Positions 35,711 through 43,524 of a stretch of DNA of 43,791 nt are shown here, in pieces (the stretch's first letter is position 1; each line of letters begins with the position of its first letter). Under the pieces are notes generated by a model. That model was not told where the DNA came from. It was given only the letters and a program-made list of their open reading frames with translations, and did no database searches. Source of the stretch: Candidatus Heimdallarchaeota archaeon (GTDB lineage Archaea; Asgardarchaeota; Heimdallarchaeia; JABLTI01); assembly GCA_019058275.1 (NCBI GenBank), contig JAHLVW010000072.1, positions 1-43,791 on the forward strand. The letters run 5' to 3'. Made by a program: the position numbers and the translations under genes.

Positions 35711-36484
35711 TTATTTTCTTTTTTGGATTTTACCATCAGGACTGTATCCTTCACGCATTCTATGTCCAGCAATATATTGAAAGATTTTACCTTGACAAGC
35801 AGTCAATTTCTGTTGGATTTCAAATTCATTTGTAAAATTAATAAATTCATCAATCCTATTTGCTAAGTCGTTCAATTCGTCATGTGTTAAACGATTTCCA
35901 GCAGTATTGATACATTGTAATAATCCATCTGAAACTTGAGTGAGTATTTCCTTTCCGGGATAAAAAGTTACTATACCCACAATTTCCCATAAAATGTTGT
36001 TAATTATGTCTTTATCTCCTTTCTCTGCGAAATACTCCGCTACTTGTGATAAAGCCATAGCATAATTAAATTGTACAAAAGGATTGTTTTGATGTTTAGA
36101 AGCAAAGTTACCTAATTTGGTTAAAGTTTTGTGAATATCCTTATCCATTTCATTCATAATGTAATGGTAAACTAAAGCACTCAAAGCCTCACTATAAGTT
36201 TCTTGAATATCTTCTGAATATCCTTGTGTTCTTAGCAAACCTTCGATTTTACCAAGCATTTGTTCAGAATCTCTGAATTTTTTGGCAACTCCAAAAGGTT
36301 CTAAGGCATGTCTATAAGCTTCTGCCATAATAACTTGAATTTTGGGATCATTTCTAAAGTGCTTAACTTCCTTATCAAAATCATTTAGTGTTTGAACTAC
36401 GGATCTCATATTACCTGTTTTACCATGGGAAATAATCGCATTTATTATTGCTTTTAGATTACTTATTGATGGTCTTGCAGGCAT
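35711..36484 (-). CDS. all-helical protein, function unknown
   Basis: 257 residues, predicted helical throughout with TPR-like patterning (NPFVQFNYAMALSQVAEYFAEKGDKD; EILTQVSDGLLQCI), a basic C-terminal tail (GKIQKRK) and no membrane segment. I do not recognise the family. It lies between two small-GTPase genes, on the strand of the second, 152 bases downstream of it. A role as a GTPase partner or scaffold is possible from position only. The ATG at 36484 follows an AAGGAGC-like stretch on the minus strand (from GCTCCTTT), a good ribosome site. Confidence 0.65.
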   Translation of the reverse strand: MPARPSISNLKAIINAIISHGKTGNMRSVVQTLNDFDKEVKHFRNDPKIQVIMAEAYRHALEPFGVAKKFRDSEQMLGKIEGLLRTQGYSEDIQETYSEALSALVYHYIMNEMDKDIHKTLTKLGNFASKHQNNPFVQFNYAMALSQVAEYFAEKGDKDIINNILWEIVGIVTFYPGKEILTQVSDGLLQCINTAGNRLTHDELNDLANRIDEFINFTNEFEIQQKLTACQGKIFQYIAGHRMREGYSPDGKIQKRK

Positions 36485-36636
36485 TTGCTAATTACGCTCC
36501 TTTTATATAGGAATAAATAGTAAATTGATTTCACTCAAAGATTATTAGGTTATAACTTTAATAAAGTTAGAGGTTTTTACTTTTTATTGATAGATTCTTA
36601 TTATATCAAAAAATTATCTTTTAATAAAGTAATTGT

Positions 36637-37242
36637 TTAGGAATTGCTTTTGGATTTTTGGCTGGATTTGGTTTTGGGTCTTTTGATAACCTCATCTATT
36701 GTGTCAATTGCTTCTTTTTGTTTCTTCTCCATAGTGGAATCAATGATTACATTAGCTATTGATTGGAATACATCAGCTACTCCATCACCTGTTGCAGAGG
36801 ATGTTTCAAGATATTTAACAAAATTATATTTGTCATTTAAATCTTCAAAAGAAGATAATTCAAATGAAACTCCATGAGCAAGATCCTTTTTTCCACCTAC
36901 TAAAATTAATTTGGTTTTACTTGAGTTAAGAGCTAAATCAGCCCATTCCGGAATGCTATTCAATGTATTTAGTCTTGTAAGATCAAACATGATAACAGTA
37001 ACGGTTGCACCTTTGAAATATTTATCAAAGATCCCCATTTTCTTGAACTGTTCTTGTCCACCCAAATCCCAAATCTGAACTAAAACAGAATGTTCACCAG
37101 TTTGAATTTCATGTGTATGAAATGCTGCACCTATAGTCAATTTTGTGGAATCAATAAAACTATTCGTAATATACCTATGAATTAATGTGGTTTTTCCAAC
37201 TCCACCATCTCCTGCTAAAACTACCTTTGCTAGTAATCTCAC
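36637..37242 (-). CDS. Ras/Rab-like small GTPase with altered G4 motif
   Basis: 201 residues. G1 GDGGVGKT (11-18), G3 WDLGGQE (Gln63 present), and G5 TSSA (147-150). The guanine-specificity motif G4 normally reads N/T-K-x-D; here it is Gly117-Lys118-Lys119-Asp120 (VGGKKDL), lacking the Asn/Thr but keeping Lys and Asp. The 'F-x-x-x-x-K-L-T-I-G-A-A-F' switch I region is Rab-like. The C-terminal ~35 residues are basic and Ser-rich (RPKTKSSQKSKSNS) without a prenylation Cys, so membrane contact, if any, would be electrostatic or through partners. It starts with GTG at 37242 after GGTG. Archaea outside Asgard rarely have such Rab-type proteins. Confidence 0.9.
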   Translation of the reverse strand: MRLLAKVVLAGDGGVGKTTLIHRYITNSFIDSTKLTIGAAFHTHEIQTGEHSVLVQIWDLGGQEQFKKMGIFDKYFKGATVTVIMFDLTRLNTLNSIPEWADLALNSSKTKLILVGGKKDLAHGVSFELSSFEDLNDKYNFVKYLETSSATGDGVADVFQSIANVIIDSTMEKKQKEAIDTIDEVIKRPKTKSSQKSKSNS

Positions 37243-37439
37243 TGTTGTACACCAAATTTCTAAACTGATTTGTTACTTGTATTTGACAACCTAAATCGCT
37301 AATGTCTTTTTCGTTAGAATACAATTCAAATATAAAATCTTGTTGTTTTTAGCAAATCTGGTAAAAATGCACATTTATTTATGTTAATTTTATGATACCG
37401 GAGTTTTAATAATCAATTTCCTTAATTTCTTTGAGAAAA

Positions 37440-37712
37440 ATGTCCAATAAAAGTGATAAAAACTCTAAGGAGCATGACTTGAAGTTTTTAACGAATGATC
37501 TTACAGTTGAGACAAGTTTTAAGAATATCCCTCTCGAGATAGAAATGTTAACAGAATCACCAGATTTCGTGGAATTTGTTAAAATGATAAGTAGTTCTTT
37601 GGATGATGGGAAAACATTTGATGAAATACTTTCATCTAAGATAATTCTGCAAAAAGCAATTGAAATCTTAAAAAAAATAAAGCAAGACGAAATTATTGAA
37701 AATTCTCTTTAA
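37440..37712 (+). CDS. small acidic protein, function unknown
   Basis: 90 residues from the ATG at 37440; an in-frame TTG at 37431 would add three. It is polar and largely helical in its second half (SPDFVEFVKMISSSLDDGKTFDEIL; LQKAIEILKKIKQDEII), with no Cys and no membrane segment. I do not recognise it. It ends 40 bases before the zinc-ribbon membrane protein gene, with which it may be co-transcribed. Confidence 0.55.
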   Translation: MSNKSDKNSKEHDLKFLTNDLTVETSFKNIPLEIEMLTESPDFVEFVKMISSSLDDGKTFDEILSSKIILQKAIEILKKIKQDEIIENSL

Positions 37713-37752
37713 TTAGTTACACAAGATTAGAGCTTCACTGAGAGAAAATGCA

Positions 37753-38868
37753 ATGACATACGATATTTTAGACAATTCTAGCAACGAATCTGATAAGAAG
37801 ATAACAAACAACCAAAGCTTTTTTCTTGTTGATTGTTTTAGAAATAATGATATTAATTTGAATGATGCAAATCTGAATAAAAAGCTTATTCGTTGCGAAA
37901 CATGTGGTTTACCTTTAGAAAAACTAGGTGATAGTAGAGTTACTAAAAGAGCTATTAAGAAAACCAAACAGGAAATTGCTAAAACAAATCACTTTAAAGC
38001 TTGTTTCATATGTAGACGAGAGAAAATATTGAATGCTGTTTTAATCGCTAGTTATATTTTATCAGCAGGTTTATTCATCGCTGGTATTGTTGGAGTTTTT
38101 CTTGGTCAATTAACATTAGATCTTTCATTAATGATTGGTTGTTTGGAAATCATTATCTTATTGTTTTTTGGACGGTTTCTAGAGGAAGCAGTTTTTTTTG
38201 GTTTATCTAGAAGTGAAAAGATTTTTGCAGCTTTATACCGATTTTCAGTTTCCGCTGAAATTCAAGCTTATGATGTTGCGATGAAATACATCAGAAAGTA
38301 TACTCCTATTGATTCTGAAATTTTAATGGGGCTATTGCAAGTAGTTGCCTATCAATCTATAAATTTACCAACAGATTGGTTTGTAGTAATGGGTCGCAGA
38401 TTAAATGTACCCTCTAGAACTTTCATTGAAATGTTATCAAATGAAATTGACAATTCAATTGAAGACACTTATATCAGAGATATGATTCTAAAGGCTCCTC
38501 CTTCAGGGATATCAATTTTAGCTGAATTTTTTTTGATGACTAATAACAAATATGGATATGAAATTTTGAATCAAAGATTGGAATCAGAATTTACCAAAGA
38601 ATCTTTACAGAAAGAATGGTTAAATGAATTTTACATTAACAATCATCATTATAGAAGTATTTTATTCAAGATAAATAAAGCAGATACTTACCAAAAAATC
38701 TCTGAGAGTTTGTTAGATTTTCAAGAACCAAAAGTTCCTACATTAGATATGATTACATCTGGTATGAATATTGTCCAACGAACACCTTTTCTGAGATACC
38801 TCATAAGAATTTTCCTTTATATTTTACTAGCATTTTTGCTGGGATTATTGTACCGGCTATTTGATTAA
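37753..38868 (+). CDS. membrane protein with N-terminal zinc-binding motif, function unknown
   Basis: 371 residues. A split zinc knuckle has Cys48-x2-Cys51 (RCETCG) and Cys84-x2-Cys87 (ACFICR). Two membrane helices follow at about 93-117 and 122-140, then a ~200-residue soluble helical region (RFLEEAVFFGLSRSEKIF... through LDFQEPKVPTLD), and a last membrane helix at about 350-368. The zinc motif and the helical region probably both face the cytosol. Nothing catalytic is seen and I do not recognise the family. Confidence 0.65.
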   Translation: MTYDILDNSSNESDKKITNNQSFFLVDCFRNNDINLNDANLNKKLIRCETCGLPLEKLGDSRVTKRAIKKTKQEIAKTNHFKACFICRREKILNAVLIASYILSAGLFIAGIVGVFLGQLTLDLSLMIGCLEIIILLFFGRFLEEAVFFGLSRSEKIFAALYRFSVSAEIQAYDVAMKYIRKYTPIDSEILMGLLQVVAYQSINLPTDWFVVMGRRLNVPSRTFIEMLSNEIDNSIEDTYIRDMILKAPPSGISILAEFFLMTNNKYGYEILNQRLESEFTKESLQKEWLNEFYINNHHYRSILFKINKADTYQKISESLLDFQEPKVPTLDMITSGMNIVQRTPFLRYLIRIFLYILLAFLLGLLYRLFD

Positions 38869-38917
38869 CAAGAGAAAACTCATAAGAAGTCTAATGTTAT
38901 TATTTTATTTGGTTCAA

Positions 38918-40489
38918 ATGACTCAAGAAATAGATCTTTTGATAAAGAATGGTAACATTCTAACGATGGATAAAAATCAACCTAAAGCAGAAGCTATTGC
39001 TGTAAGTAATGGAATAATACTTGCAGTAGGTAAAAATGCTGAGATTTTAAAGGAATATCCAAAGGCAAAAGAGGTTGTTGATTTAAAAGGAAAATTCCTA
39101 TGTCCAGGCTTTAATGATGCACACACTCATTTACTCGGTATTAGTGCTAAATTCCAAGATGTAATGCTTGACAAAGTAACTTCTGTAAAAGAAGCTTTAG
39201 AGAAAATAAGTGAAAGAGTAAAAACAACTGCAAAAGGTAAATGGATTTTTGGAGAGCGTTGGGATGAAAGCAACTGGATTGAAAAAAGATACTTAACGCT
39301 AAGTGAATTGGACAAAATTGCCCCAGAGAATCCTTGTTTTATTCGTCGTGTTTGCGGTCATCTTGCTGCTGTAAATTCATTAGCTTTAGAGGAGCTTGGG
39401 ATAGCAAAGGATGATCCTGATCTGGATGTGGTTTCTGAAACTAAGGAACCTCTAGGAATTATCACTGTTAAAATAATGGAACGAATTAGTGATTCTCCTA
39501 AATTAAAGAAAACTCAAGAAGATTTAGACAGTGCTGTAAAAGTTGCATGTGATTATGCAAACTCATTAGGCATAACTTCTGTAACTGATAATTTAAGTGT
39601 CAGAGCAGTGAAATCTTATATCAAATTTTGGAAAAAGAATGAAATCACTGTAAGAGTAAATATGAACATACCCTTATCAAAATTTGATCAATATATTGAA
39701 ACAGGATTAAAAACAGGATTTGGAAATAAAATCCTTAAATTTGGTGGAGTAAAAATCTTCACAGATGGTTCGTTGGGTGCTAGAACAGCTTTATTGAATG
39801 AAGCATACTTCGATGATTCTACAACAAAAGGTAAATTTTACATTAAAAAAGAAATTTTTACTGAAGCTATAAGAAAAGCAGTCGAAAATGATTGGCAAAC
39901 TGCAACTCATGCAATAGGTGATGCAGCGATTGAGCTTATTCTAGATACATTCGAAAGTATTGGTAATGATGAATTGGTAGCTCAAGGCAGACATAGAATC
40001 GAACATGCTGAATATCTCTTGGATGATCATATAAGGAGAGTAAAGAACCTTGGATTAATTCTATCCATGCAACCGAACTTTCCTGGTCGTTGGGGAAGAC
40101 CAGATCAATTATATGAAATACGTTTAGGTTCTGTACGTTATAAATTACTGAATAATTTCAAAAAGATTCAGAAATCTTATACAAAAATCTGTTTTGGTTC
40201 TGACAATATGCCCATGAATCCAATGTTTGGTATTTGGTCTGTAGTCACTCATCCAATAGATGACATTAGAATCACTGTTGAAGAAGCAATTTACTACTCT
40301 ACATTGGGAGCTGCATATGCTAGTTTTGAAGAGGAAATAAAAGGATCACTTGAAAGTGGTAAATTAGCAGATTTTGTAGTATTAGACAAAGATATCCTTA
40401 GCATTGATCCTGATGTAATTAAAGACGTTCAGGTTTTAATGACTTTCTTTTATGGTAAAAAAGTCTATGACAAATCAAAAAATAAGTGA
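38918..40489 (+). CDS. amidohydrolase family 3 protein (YtcJ-like)
   Basis: 523 residues from the ATG at 38918, where the family-typical opening (EIDLLIKNGNILTMD) begins. An upstream in-frame ATG at 38861 would add 19 residues overlapping the previous gene, which I think is not used. Metal-binding and catalytic features: His69-x-His71 in NDAHTHL, ATHAIGDAAIEL, RIEHAEY and GSDNMPM with the conserved Asp. This architecture (large insert after HxH, the IEHAE segment) is that of YtcJ-like metal-dependent hydrolases acting on C-N bonds (PF07969 type). The natural substrate is unknown in most members. It ends 8 bases before the convergent ECF S-component gene. Confidence 0.88.
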   Translation: MTQEIDLLIKNGNILTMDKNQPKAEAIAVSNGIILAVGKNAEILKEYPKAKEVVDLKGKFLCPGFNDAHTHLLGISAKFQDVMLDKVTSVKEALEKISERVKTTAKGKWIFGERWDESNWIEKRYLTLSELDKIAPENPCFIRRVCGHLAAVNSLALEELGIAKDDPDLDVVSETKEPLGIITVKIMERISDSPKLKKTQEDLDSAVKVACDYANSLGITSVTDNLSVRAVKSYIKFWKKNEITVRVNMNIPLSKFDQYIETGLKTGFGNKILKFGGVKIFTDGSLGARTALLNEAYFDDSTTKGKFYIKKEIFTEAIRKAVENDWQTATHAIGDAAIELILDTFESIGNDELVAQGRHRIEHAEYLLDDHIRRVKNLGLILSMQPNFPGRWGRPDQLYEIRLGSVRYKLLNNFKKIQKSYTKICFGSDNMPMNPMFGIWSVVTHPIDDIRITVEEAIYYSTLGAAYASFEEEIKGSLESGKLADFVVLDKDILSIDPDVIKDVQVLMTFFYGKKVYDKSKNK

Positions 40490-40497
40490 ACAATTTG

Positions 40498-41121
40498 CTA
40501 ATTAGTTGAAGAGACATCTATATTAGGTATTTCTTCATCTTTTTTCTCTTCCTTTTTAACATCAGAATAGATTGAACCTGCTACTTGCTTTGCAATATAA
40601 TAAGCCAATATTCCACCTAAATTTCCTGTCAATAATGCAAGTAATGAAATAAAGATAGTTGGTTCCAATTCTAATTGAAAAATAAGAAGAATTACTGATA
40701 ATGATCCAACAAAATTAGCAACAGCTCCTTCTATCATAGAGCAAATTACACTATCAGCTTGTGATCGGAATAGAAGGTTTATTAAATCAACTGCTAACCC
40801 GGGTAGTGAATAAGTTATGATTGTGAATATTCCATGAGAACCAAAAGGCAATATCATAACAACAAGTGCTTGTGTTAAACCAAACATGAAACCAGAACCA
40901 AATTTTGGAGATAATCGCTTTGTAAGCACTAACCAAAGCATATAGAAACCACCGACAATTGCTCCACCTGGAATTCCTAATGGTTGGCTTATAAGTGACA
41001 CAATCGGACGAATTATTTGTTTAGTACCTAGACCTAATGCTGCCATAATGGCGATTATTATTAAATCTGAAGTACTGTATCTCTTCAATTCTTCACTTTC
41101 GTTTGTTAGCTTATTTTTCAT
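40498..41121 (-). CDS. ECF-type transporter S component-like membrane protein
   Basis: 207 residues with about five to six membrane helices, a charged C-terminal tail (DVKKEEKKDEEI) and an N-terminal helix opening SDLIIIAIMAALGLGTKQI, of the kind that carries the Ala motif by which S components dock to EcfT. The PLGIPGGAIVGGFYMLW and FGLTQALVVMI segments resemble the ABC_cobalt/YkoE-like group of S components. Substrate unknown. It is the last gene of a four-gene operon; its ATG overlaps the upstream stop codon (ATGA). The EcfT at the start of the same operon supports the assignment. Confidence 0.78.
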   Translation of the reverse strand: MKNKLTNESEELKRYSTSDLIIIAIMAALGLGTKQIIRPIVSLISQPLGIPGGAIVGGFYMLWLVLTKRLSPKFGSGFMFGLTQALVVMILPFGSHGIFTIITYSLPGLAVDLINLLFRSQADSVICSMIEGAVANFVGSLSVILLIFQLELEPTIFISLLALLTGNLGGILAYYIAKQVAGSIYSDVKKEEKKDEEIPNIDVSSTN

Positions 41122-41645
41122 ATTGTTTCATCAGCAATAATTCTTAGAGTTGCTACATATTTTACACAATATTGTCCATTAAATTCTCCAGGGAATCTCT
41201 GAGGGATTATCAATCTTAAAGGACCATTACCATCCTGTGAACCATCCTTTAGATATTCTCCATCTTTTTTATATGCAATAATAATATCTCGAGATTGATT
41301 GATTTCATCAAAACTTAGAGTATACACATAATTATCACTTGCAATGACCTTAACATCTACTTCATCTGTTCTATTAGCAATTTCAGTTACTAAATAGTAG
41401 ACTGAGACACCAATATAAGTTGCATAAAATGCTGGATTTCCATTGATATAATATTCTTGACTTACAAAAGGTAATGATTCTAATTCAGAAATTGTTATAT
41501 TATAATTCTCGGAGAGACCAGTAATTGTTAAATATCCTTCCGCTCCTTGTCTCGAAGGCTGCCAAACAGTGAAATATAAAGTAATGATTGCACCAACTAG
41601 GATTACATTAATCCCAATGACTAAAGCAAGAGTTTTTTTATTCAT
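41118..41645 (-). CDS. membrane-anchored molybdopterin-oxidoreductase-like domain protein
   Basis: 175 residues. An N-terminal signal anchor (about 5-28, LALVIGINVILVGAIITLYF) puts the rest outside the membrane. The globular part resembles the sulfite-oxidase-type molybdopterin-binding fold: YLTITGLSENYNITISELESL at the start, then YIGVSVYYLV, and the C-terminal GPLRLIIPQRFPGEFNGQYCVKYVATLRI block. A single Cys lies in the last motif, not at the usual Mo-ligand position, so cofactor binding is uncertain. It overlaps MobB by eight bases and the S component by four, which supports a link to molybdenum or tungsten cofactor handling. Confidence 0.72.
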   Translation of the reverse strand: MNKKTLALVIGINVILVGAIITLYFTVWQPSRQGAEGYLTITGLSENYNITISELESLPFVSQEYYINGNPAFYATYIGVSVYYLVTEIANRTDEVDVKVIASDNYVYTLSFDEINQSRDIIIAYKKDGEYLKDGSQDGNGPLRLIIPQRFPGEFNGQYCVKYVATLRIIADETI

Positions 41646-42423
41646 TCTTTTTTTCCTTCTTAGATTTGTATGATATGTTTATTTCAACATTCGTGAGTTC
41701 CATTTCTTCAAGTTTTAATGTAGTAAGAACTCCTGTGATTACATTCTTGAATATGTCTTGTACAAAAACATTACAAGGAATAACATTATCATTTACCTTA
41801 AGTTGAACTTCTGAATTTTCATACCCAAGAATATAGCAATCTTCGACAGCTTTCTTCCCAGCTATAACTTCTTTCATTAATAAATCACAAGTGTCATAAC
41901 CACAATGTTTGCAATTTAACTCAGGGAATAAAGGTAAAGCTGTTTTTTCAGCTACATCTGCTAGGTTATCAAAATCCACAAAGAGCTTATGTCTACTTTT
42001 AATAGATAATTCAGGTATAGATGAAATTGCAACTGTATAATCACTAGTAAATTCTTTCTCTTGTCCTTCTTCTTTTAATAGAGTAATTTGAGGTAAACCT
42101 TTCAAATTTTCTTTGAAACCTTCAATTAAAACTATATCAAGATTCTTTCCAAGAATTTTTAGTGAATCACGAAGATTCATTTCGTCATTATAAAAAACAA
42201 CGGTTTCTTTATTAGACTTAAACATTGTAATTTTTGGTTTAGAATTTCTGTGTCTTATCACGTCATAATGCTCTTGGTTTACATCAATGCTTACATCTTT
42301 GAAAGCAACCTTAATAGTACCTACTCGTAAACCCTTTTCAGCTAATTTGGGTACAATAGTTTCTATTGTTGTTGTTTTGCCCGATTTTTTTAGTCCAGTA
42401 ATTCCAATAAATCTAGTTAACAT
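41638..42423 (-). CDS. mobB: MobB-like GTPase with C-terminal Cys cluster domain
   Basis: 261 residues from the ATG at 42423. Walker A GLKKSGKT is at 10-17 and IVLIEGFKE is the MobB Walker B-like segment; the KVAFKDVSIDVNQEHYDVIRH stretch holds the conserved Asp/His. MobB helps attach a nucleotide to molybdopterin. The C-terminal third has Cys171-x2-Cys174-Gly-Tyr-x2-Cys179 and Cys196, the pattern of a small 4Fe-4S (FeS/PF04060-like) domain also seen in archaeal MobB fusions, then ~60 further residues. The in-frame GTG at 42432 is less likely, since AGGTG there is well spaced as the ribosome site for 42423. Confidence 0.88.
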   Translation of the reverse strand: MLTRFIGITGLKKSGKTTTIETIVPKLAEKGLRVGTIKVAFKDVSIDVNQEHYDVIRHRNSKPKITMFKSNKETVVFYNDEMNLRDSLKILGKNLDIVLIEGFKENLKGLPQITLLKEEGQEKEFTSDYTVAISSIPELSIKSRHKLFVDFDNLADVAEKTALPLFPELNCKHCGYDTCDLLMKEVIAGKKAVEDCYILGYENSEVQLKVNDNVIPCNVFVQDIFKNVITGVLTTLKLEEMELTNVEINISYKSKKEKKNE

Positions 42424-42434
42424 TTCTTTCACAC

Positions 42435-43307
42435 CTAAGTATTATTTATCCAAAATCTACTAAAGAATAGTTTTAATTCTTCTCGGAATAAGTAACAAAT
42501 CCCTGCAATAGCAGCAAGGATAAGTATTGTGATGAAAACATCAATTATACTGAATTTTATTTTTCGATAATAGGTTCGTTTTTTATCAGTATTGAAAGCT
42601 CGAGACTCTAAAGCGATTGTTTGGTATTTTGATTTCTCTATAAAATTCATCAATATGGATGTGGCAAGGACACTAAAGCTTCTGATGCGTTTTATTATAG
42701 ATCCTCTATTAATACTAACTCCTCTGGTCTCTAAAGACATTCGCATTTCATTTGTTTCTGATACAACCATTGGTAGAAAATAGATAACTAAACCAGTAGT
42801 AAAAGCAAGCTCAAATGGCAAACCAATTTTTGTTAGTGATTGTAAATAATCATTAGAATTCGTTGTTAAACTGAAAAGACATGAGCCTATTGCTAGATTT
42901 ACTATACGTAAACAAGAGTTTGTTGCATTTATTAGAGATTCAATATTGATTGAAATTATGTGATTGTTTATTCCTACTAGATTAGTCAAAGGCCCAAATT
43001 CTACAAAAATATCAATGAAATCACCTGAGCTACTTGAAGCAAAAGCTAGTTGTATTACAAAAATAGAGGGCAATAACCACAGTGTAGGTTTAACATACCT
43101 GATAAATTGTCTATAATCAATTCTTGCAATTAAAGCGATAATTAGCATCGTACCAAAAAGAGATAACAGCAAGTACAAATCATTTATCAGAAATGATAAA
43201 AGTGAAACTGCAAGGAGCATCAATAGCTTTGTTCTTGGATCTAGAGTGAAATCTCTTTTCTTCAGTTTGCTTCTAGAGCTTTGAACAAAGGTCACTTTAT
43301 CATTCAT
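42435..43307 (-). CDS. ecfT: ECF transporter transmembrane component EcfT (second paralogue)
   Basis: 290 residues with about six membrane helices, the N-terminal LDPRTKLL motif and the two coupling helices MSLETRGVSINRG and IALESRAF (second Arg motif slightly altered, ESRAF rather than ESRGF). It is the first gene of an operon with MobB, the Mo-domain protein and an S component. No ATPase gene is present in the operon or immediately upstream, where the strand changes, so it would need ATPases encoded elsewhere, for example those at 31.2-33.0 kb. A TTTAAAAA element about 23 bases before the ATG suggests a leaderless transcript. Confidence 0.88.
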   Translation of the reverse strand: MNDKVTFVQSSRSKLKKRDFTLDPRTKLLMLLAVSLLSFLINDLYLLLSLFGTMLIIALIARIDYRQFIRYVKPTLWLLPSIFVIQLAFASSSSGDFIDIFVEFGPLTNLVGINNHIISINIESLINATNSCLRIVNLAIGSCLFSLTTNSNDYLQSLTKIGLPFELAFTTGLVIYFLPMVVSETNEMRMSLETRGVSINRGSIIKRIRSFSVLATSILMNFIEKSKYQTIALESRAFNTDKKRTYYRKIKFSIIDVFITILILAAIAGICYLFREELKLFFSRFWINNT

Positions 43308-43325
43308 CCATAATTTGATTATTTG

Positions 43326-43335
43326 TTTTTAAACC
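43326..43335 (-). promoter_or_regulatory. putative TATA box of the EcfT-MobB operon
   Basis: The minus strand reads GGTTTAAAAA, centred about 23 bases before the EcfT ATG. At this distance transcription would begin at or next to the start codon, meaning a leaderless mRNA. Confidence 0.4.
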
Positions 43336-43363
43336 TGGAATTTTATCTTCAAATTAAATGATC

Positions 43364-43393
43364 TTTCGATATGTTTGAACGAATATTTCGATA
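43364..43393. repeat. pair of TTTCGATA direct repeats in a divergent promoter region
   Basis: TTTCGATA occurs at 43364-43371 and again at 43386-43393, 22 bases apart, about two helical turns. The second copy is part of a short inverted repeat CGAATATTTCG (43380-43390). The position between two divergent genes would suit an operator, but this is suggestive only. Confidence 0.3.
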
Positions 43394-43451
43394 AAAAGCT
43401 TTTCGTAAGATAAGAGAACGCAAAAAATCATGAATGGTAAAATATTAAACC

Positions 43452-43459
43452 TTATAAGA
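43452..43459 (+). promoter_or_regulatory. putative TATA box of the longin-like gene
   Basis: TTATAAGA preceded by AAACC, about 70 bases before the ATG at 43525; the predicted leader is ~45 bases. Confidence 0.35.
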
Positions 43460-43524
43460 AGAATTTATTACTACAAAAATAACAGTATAACAGTAAAAGA
43501 AACTCATATTGGAGTCAAAGATGG

